The translations under genes and the position numbers were made by a program. Below the pieces are notes generated by a model that was not told the DNA's origin, made no database searches, and saw nothing but the letters and a program-made list of their open reading frames with translations. Positions 60,188 through 64,000 of a DNA stretch of 64,000 nucleotides are shown here, one piece after another. The number at the start of each line of letters is the position of its first letter. Within the stretch, counting starts at the first letter, position 1. The DNA is from Volvox africanus (lineage: Eukaryota > Chlorophyta > Chlorophyceae > Chlamydomonadales > Volvocaceae), in the NCBI GenBank assembly GCA_030268105.1, contig BSDZ01000028.1, positions 372,001-436,000 on the forward strand. Reading direction: 5' to 3'.

Positions 60188-61844
60188 ATGCCAGTGTGGG
60201 TGGGGCCAACGGATAAATGTGTATCCCTCGCAAAGAGACGGGTCTGCGCTGATGTATCCGCTAAGTCGCCAACGTAGTTAACGCTGCACTGTGAAAAGTG
60301 TATCTTCTCAGATGTTTTCTGATGCGAAATCGGGCAATCGCGCAGGTTGGGAATTGTATGTTTCGAGCAGTGTCGAAGGATATAACAGCTGTTGTTACAG
60401 ATAATGGATGGGTGAAAGTGAGCTTCGGTGCAGTGATGGTTTCCATTCGGCTGGTAAATTTCCGGCTTGTTGCATTTGATGGTGTTGGCCAGCTGTCATA
60501 TCGAAACATTACGACACTACGGGCTGGTAATGGTACGGACGGTGATACAGGGCTGAATTAACAAGCTCAATTTCGGCCAATTTGTGTAGATTATAGGAAT
60601 TTGCTGATTCCGTAATTCCTTCAGTCTTGGAGTGGTCCTATACGGTTGCACCTGGAACGTCCAGTGTATGTTGCCGAAGTGGGAATCTTGGAGTTTCCAA
60701 TGCTCAACGTAGAGGTAGTTTGTGTCACATTATACTGGCGATGTGTTGTGGAAGCAGGCAGCTCAATGATACCGGCCTGCGGCAATACGGCCAGGCGGTA
60801 AGCGCCACTTTGGTGAAACTTCGGAGGTGTACTTCTAAAATACAGTTCCCACATGTTCGGATAATTATTTCAGACATCGCGAATATATTTATGCAGCAAA
60901 ATCGGACATAGTTTGTCTAGATTGTCCAGTACAGGCGCGCTAGGGTTCGTTGTCCATACACATATACGCGCGTCCGTAGCTTCCTTCGATATTCCACCCT
61001 TCTTCGTGTTAACATACTGAATTATTCAATATACACCATGCCTAAAATACCAGGAGTAGGGAGAAAAGTGAGAAAATATGTACGTACAGCACCGTATCGA
61101 TAATAGACATATATGAAATGTTCAGCACGCCGCATGCATAATTTTGGAATCTGCTAAAGCTCAATAAAAAGTCAGGTTACATCATGAAATTAAATCATTA
61201 GCCACATTTTACAGGCAATTTAAGACTACATGTAGGACAGAGGATGAAGAACATGCTATGCATCTGCATATGTCAGACAACGAAGCATATTATATCATGG
61301 AACGATACGGCGAAGCTCGTATTTCAGCGGGCAAGGCTGTGACGTACAACAACTCTGCCGTATCCTTCCTACACCCAAACAACGACAAGACCGCATGTCC
61401 TGTGCCGCTTGAAATCACAGTCATGGTCACTACTTTCTCAATAATATTGGACATCCTGACATCTCATTGATACGGTGATTATGGTTCCTTACTAGTGCGA
61501 AAGTAGTCGACTAGCCTAATGCCTTAAAGAAATGAATGAAATACAATACGTTGTTGTAAAGCAATTCCCTCCTAATGCCAAGGGAAAACACTGCCTTATT
61601 ATTGCAGCATTCCGAGCTGGTCCTTTACTAGGCGCATCAGCGTGCGCTTGTTGCACACAAAATTGATGCTACTTTGGGACTCGTTGCTCATGACGTTGTC
61701 CTACCCGGCGGTCAGTGTTGGAACGTAGAGGCTGAGTCCAGTTTTGCTTGTTCCTTGACGGATTAACACCGGCTGGACGTTTATCGTCCAATCCTCGCTA
61801 TTACACAACTTTCTATCGGCCATGGTCGGCAGCTGCTGCGGTCC
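60188..61844. other. Poorly resolved region upstream of the second receptor gene
   Basis: Apart from the weak exon chain at 60346-60944, nothing is supported. A plus-strand frame at 61258-61470 (contains NEAYYIMERYGEARISAG) has no recognised similarity. The promoter of the gene starting at 61845 should lie in the last few hundred bases. Confidence 0.4.
60346..60944 (+). CDS. Possible short spliced gene, unknown
   Basis: Four plus-strand segments with GT..AG borders join in phase: 60346-60526, 60625-60714, 60758-60797, and from about 60876 to a stop near 60944. The reading includes NGWVKVSFGAVMVSIRLVNF, SYTVAPGTSS and a C-terminal YIYAAKSDIVCLDCPVQAR. No start exon is certain; an ATG upstream around 60313-60325 is possible. 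Codon use is less GC-biased than in the confident genes, and the minus strand is also open at 60509-60261. Treat this as a weak model. Confidence 0.22.
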
Positions 61845-62339
61845 ATGGTAGGCCCGGCTGTCAACCGTCGGTTTCCGTTGCGCTCAGTACATGCAGCTTT
61901 TACCATGGTTTCGGTGGCTAACAGCCTGCCCTCTACGTCTCACAACTGCATCTCGACAAATTACCAGTTGCATCGACCGTCGCGATCTCAAGCTACACTT
62001 TTTTTGTTGGTCCTCGCTGTCGTTATCGGCTGCGTGCCGTTCCCGCCGGCCTCGGTGGCCTCAGCCTCAGCCCCAGCAGTTACCGCGGCTGCAGTCGCAG
62101 CTTTGATGAAGGTCTCCACCGCCACGCAGCTGGTGGACGCCATCCTTGACAACGGCATTCCATCCGTGCAGCTGATTGCGAACGTGCGTGTGGACCCGTC
62201 CGTCTGGCTAGCCACTGACCCCATTATAAGATTCACAAACTTCACCATTGTGGGAGCGGACTGGTATCCAATTCTGGACTTGAATTTCGCGGAAAACAAA
62301 ATCCACTTACAGCCGGGAGTCTATTTTGTGTTTGGCCAG
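61845..62339 (+). CDS. First exon of a secreted/receptor protein, ectodomain like the 7497 gene
   Basis: ATG at 61845 (or in-frame ATG at 61905), 165 codons to donor GTACGG after 62339, phase 0. A signal-anchor-like stretch ATLFLLVLAVVIGCVPFPPA precedes ATQLVDAILDNGIPSVQLIA, then RFTNFTIVGADWYPILDLNF. The pattern NFT(V/I)-G-x-x-x-x-x-P-x-LD(F/L)NF also occurs in the first exon of the receptor kinase at 7497-7153 (NFTVRGSKNDRPTVLDFNY), which shows the two ectodomains are related. The 7497 gene has a kinase after its ectodomain; whether this one does cannot be seen, since it runs off the window. Confidence 0.72.
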
Positions 62340-62888
62340 GTACGGTGTCCAGTTGTGGCGTGACCGGCGATGGGGCTTGATTGCGACCCAGATCAGCCCC
62401 CAATGACCCAGATCAACGGCCACGGATCATTCGGTTGTAGCCGACTAATCCCTCACCCACAGTTGTATCATACTCCACATTCGCTGCCGGGCATGCAGAG
62501 CATAGGGATAGGGGGCTTGGCCATTGCGCACAACTAACTCCACTTTTGCGAAATATGCGCTGAAATGGGCTTGGCCCCGGCATTGGGGAATCTGGCTCAA
62601 AGGGGTTTGCTTGTGCCCGTGCTTGTCACCACGTAAGGTTATGATGCAATGTGCCGCAGAACCCTTGACATCGCGCATGACACTGTTCTCTTGCATCAGG
62701 GTTTACAACCTGTGCTTTGTGATTTTCACTTTTGTATTCCAGATTCCCGAAACACTCCTTTTTGCCCCCAACCGAACCGCCCCGCTATCGTATGCGCACA
62801 AACAAAATATTTTCAAATCCCAACGTTTTCCTTCAATTGCTATACCCAACACCGACATCAACACCAACATCGGCACCGCTGCCGTCAG

Positions 62889-63481
62889 GTGGAGCTCCGT
62901 AACGTGCGCACGCGCAGTGGTTTTGAGGTGCGCAAAATATTTGTGCGTGTGTATGTGCGTGGGTGCAGATGATGATGCGTGTTGGGATGCATTGTCTCTC
63001 GGGGTCAATGCCCAATTGGGAGACAGCGCGGCGGCAACTGCAACGGTGCTAACTGCGTAAATAGAAAACCGATTCTCTGAAGCAGCTAATATTCTTAGCT
63101 CGTACAATTCAGGGCAATTTCATTACCCTAAATGTCTGAATTTCCAAAATATAACCAAAAATATAGCTTTCTTGCAGCATTAACGGAATCAGTTTCGCCT
63201 GGGTTTCTCACATCATATCCGGCTTTGTTCTGTTCTGGGAGCAAAGAGAATTCTTGCTATTGAAGCAGCTAAGACGTGCGACAGAGGTAAGACAGGCACG
63301 CACGGCCACGTCGCCGATATGGTACGGTATCGCTTCGTACCAAATCGTGATGCAGTACGGTAACGTACGCGAATTCCTGAGGTCCCCAATTCGCCTCCTC
63401 AAAGTAATAATATCGCAGAGTCATTGCAATGCAAGAAGGGACTGCGTTGATCCGTTTTTAGAATTTAGGAAGAGTTCACAG
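62889..63481 (+). CDS. Candidate downstream exons of the 61845 gene (tentative)
   Basis: 62889-62927 (VELRNVRTRSGFE) follows in phase 0 and resembles the LFRNLFLVNCRRGS step of the receptor kinase ectodomain. 63178-63286 (contains SFAWVSHIISGFVLFWEQRE, a possible membrane helix) and 63356-63481 (contains GNVREFLRSPIRLLKVIISQ) join each other in phase. The link from 62927 to 63178 is out of phase without another exon, so this part of the model is incomplete. Confidence 0.3.
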
Positions 63482-64000
63482 GTACAGTTATAGCTTGCGA
63501 AGCTTTACAATCTCCCCTCCACATGTGCGTTACCCGCGCGATTCCTAGTCTTAACCCTCTCTTTAGTCTGTTTCAGTTTCAGAGCGCAACCAAATTTCTG
63601 AGTTGTATGTTAAGGGGCAGCAATGTGCACTACGCGCATGATTAGATTAACAAGTGAATCAACGCGGTGGCCTTGCGGCAGGTCCCCAAGCAGAAACCGA
63701 CCAGCGCCATTTTTACTTTCCACTGCTTAACCACATCCCGTATCCATCACGTTCATGTAGATGGCATGAGGGGACTAGTCTGTGTCCCCAGCTTCCGCGA
63801 ATGCGAATCGTCGTGATGCAAAATAACGGGGGTGCTTACGCAGTCCTCAGGTCCAGGTTCAGATCCAGCATAATTTTTACAAGCGTAACGTTACGCTTGC
63901 ATCCCATGAGGCGTGCGTGATCATTTACACAAGCGCTCATTTGCGCAATGTATGTCCGAAGGTTGGAAGTTCATGTTTCTCAGTTTAGTTTAGCTGAGGG

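Overview
This is a stretch of nuclear DNA from a green alga, most likely a chlamydomonadalean (volvocine) relative of Chlamydomonas and Volvox. The evidence: genes are cut into many short exons with GT..AG introns; exons are GC-rich at third codon positions; proteins carry long Ala, Gly, Ser and Gln runs and low-complexity inserts inside folded domains; introns are full of microsatellites; a TGTAA polyadenylation-type signal follows at least one gene; and gene content is plant/algal (chloroplast flavin mononucleotide hydrolase, conserved stromal protein, algal tyrosine-kinase-like receptor kinases, large NACHT-WD40 proteins). No rRNA, tRNA or CRISPR array was recognised. No similarity search was run; homology calls come from recognised motifs and memory of the families.

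Layout. (1) 220-7497, minus: a receptor-type tyrosine-kinase-like (TKL) kinase, signal peptide to start of the catalytic domain, running off the left edge. One intron holds a 144-bp piece of bacterial MreB coding sequence on the opposite strand. (2) 9045-9978: a 934-bp foldback element with two 354-bp inverted arms. (3) 11053-15149, minus: an 8-exon gene for a conserved plastid stromal protein of unknown function. (4) 15488-18069, plus: a 7-exon chloroplast FMN hydrolase (FHy1) gene, divergent from (3) with 338 bp between start codons. (5) 20554-37049, minus: a 24-exon gene for a 1586-residue C2 plus inositol-polyphosphate 5-phosphatase protein, convergent with (4). (6) 40436-57711, plus: a 31-exon gene for a 2202-residue STAND protein: TIR-like/SHAW-type N-terminal domain, NACHT ATPase, winged helix and helical region, about a dozen WD40 repeats. 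(7) 59808-60187, plus: a 53-residue two-exon gene. (8) from 61845, plus: first exon of a second secreted/receptor protein whose ectodomain matches that of (1), running off the right edge.

Exon models in (3)-(6) were built by hand from splice sites and reading frame. All four give totals divisible by three with one continuous frame from ATG to stop, which is the main support for them. The strongest biological story is a signalling/defence neighbourhood: two cell-surface receptor proteins at the edges, a phosphoinositide phosphatase with a membrane-binding C2 domain, and an animal/plant NLR-like NACHT-WD40 protein with an intact P-loop. Whether these act together is not shown by the sequence.
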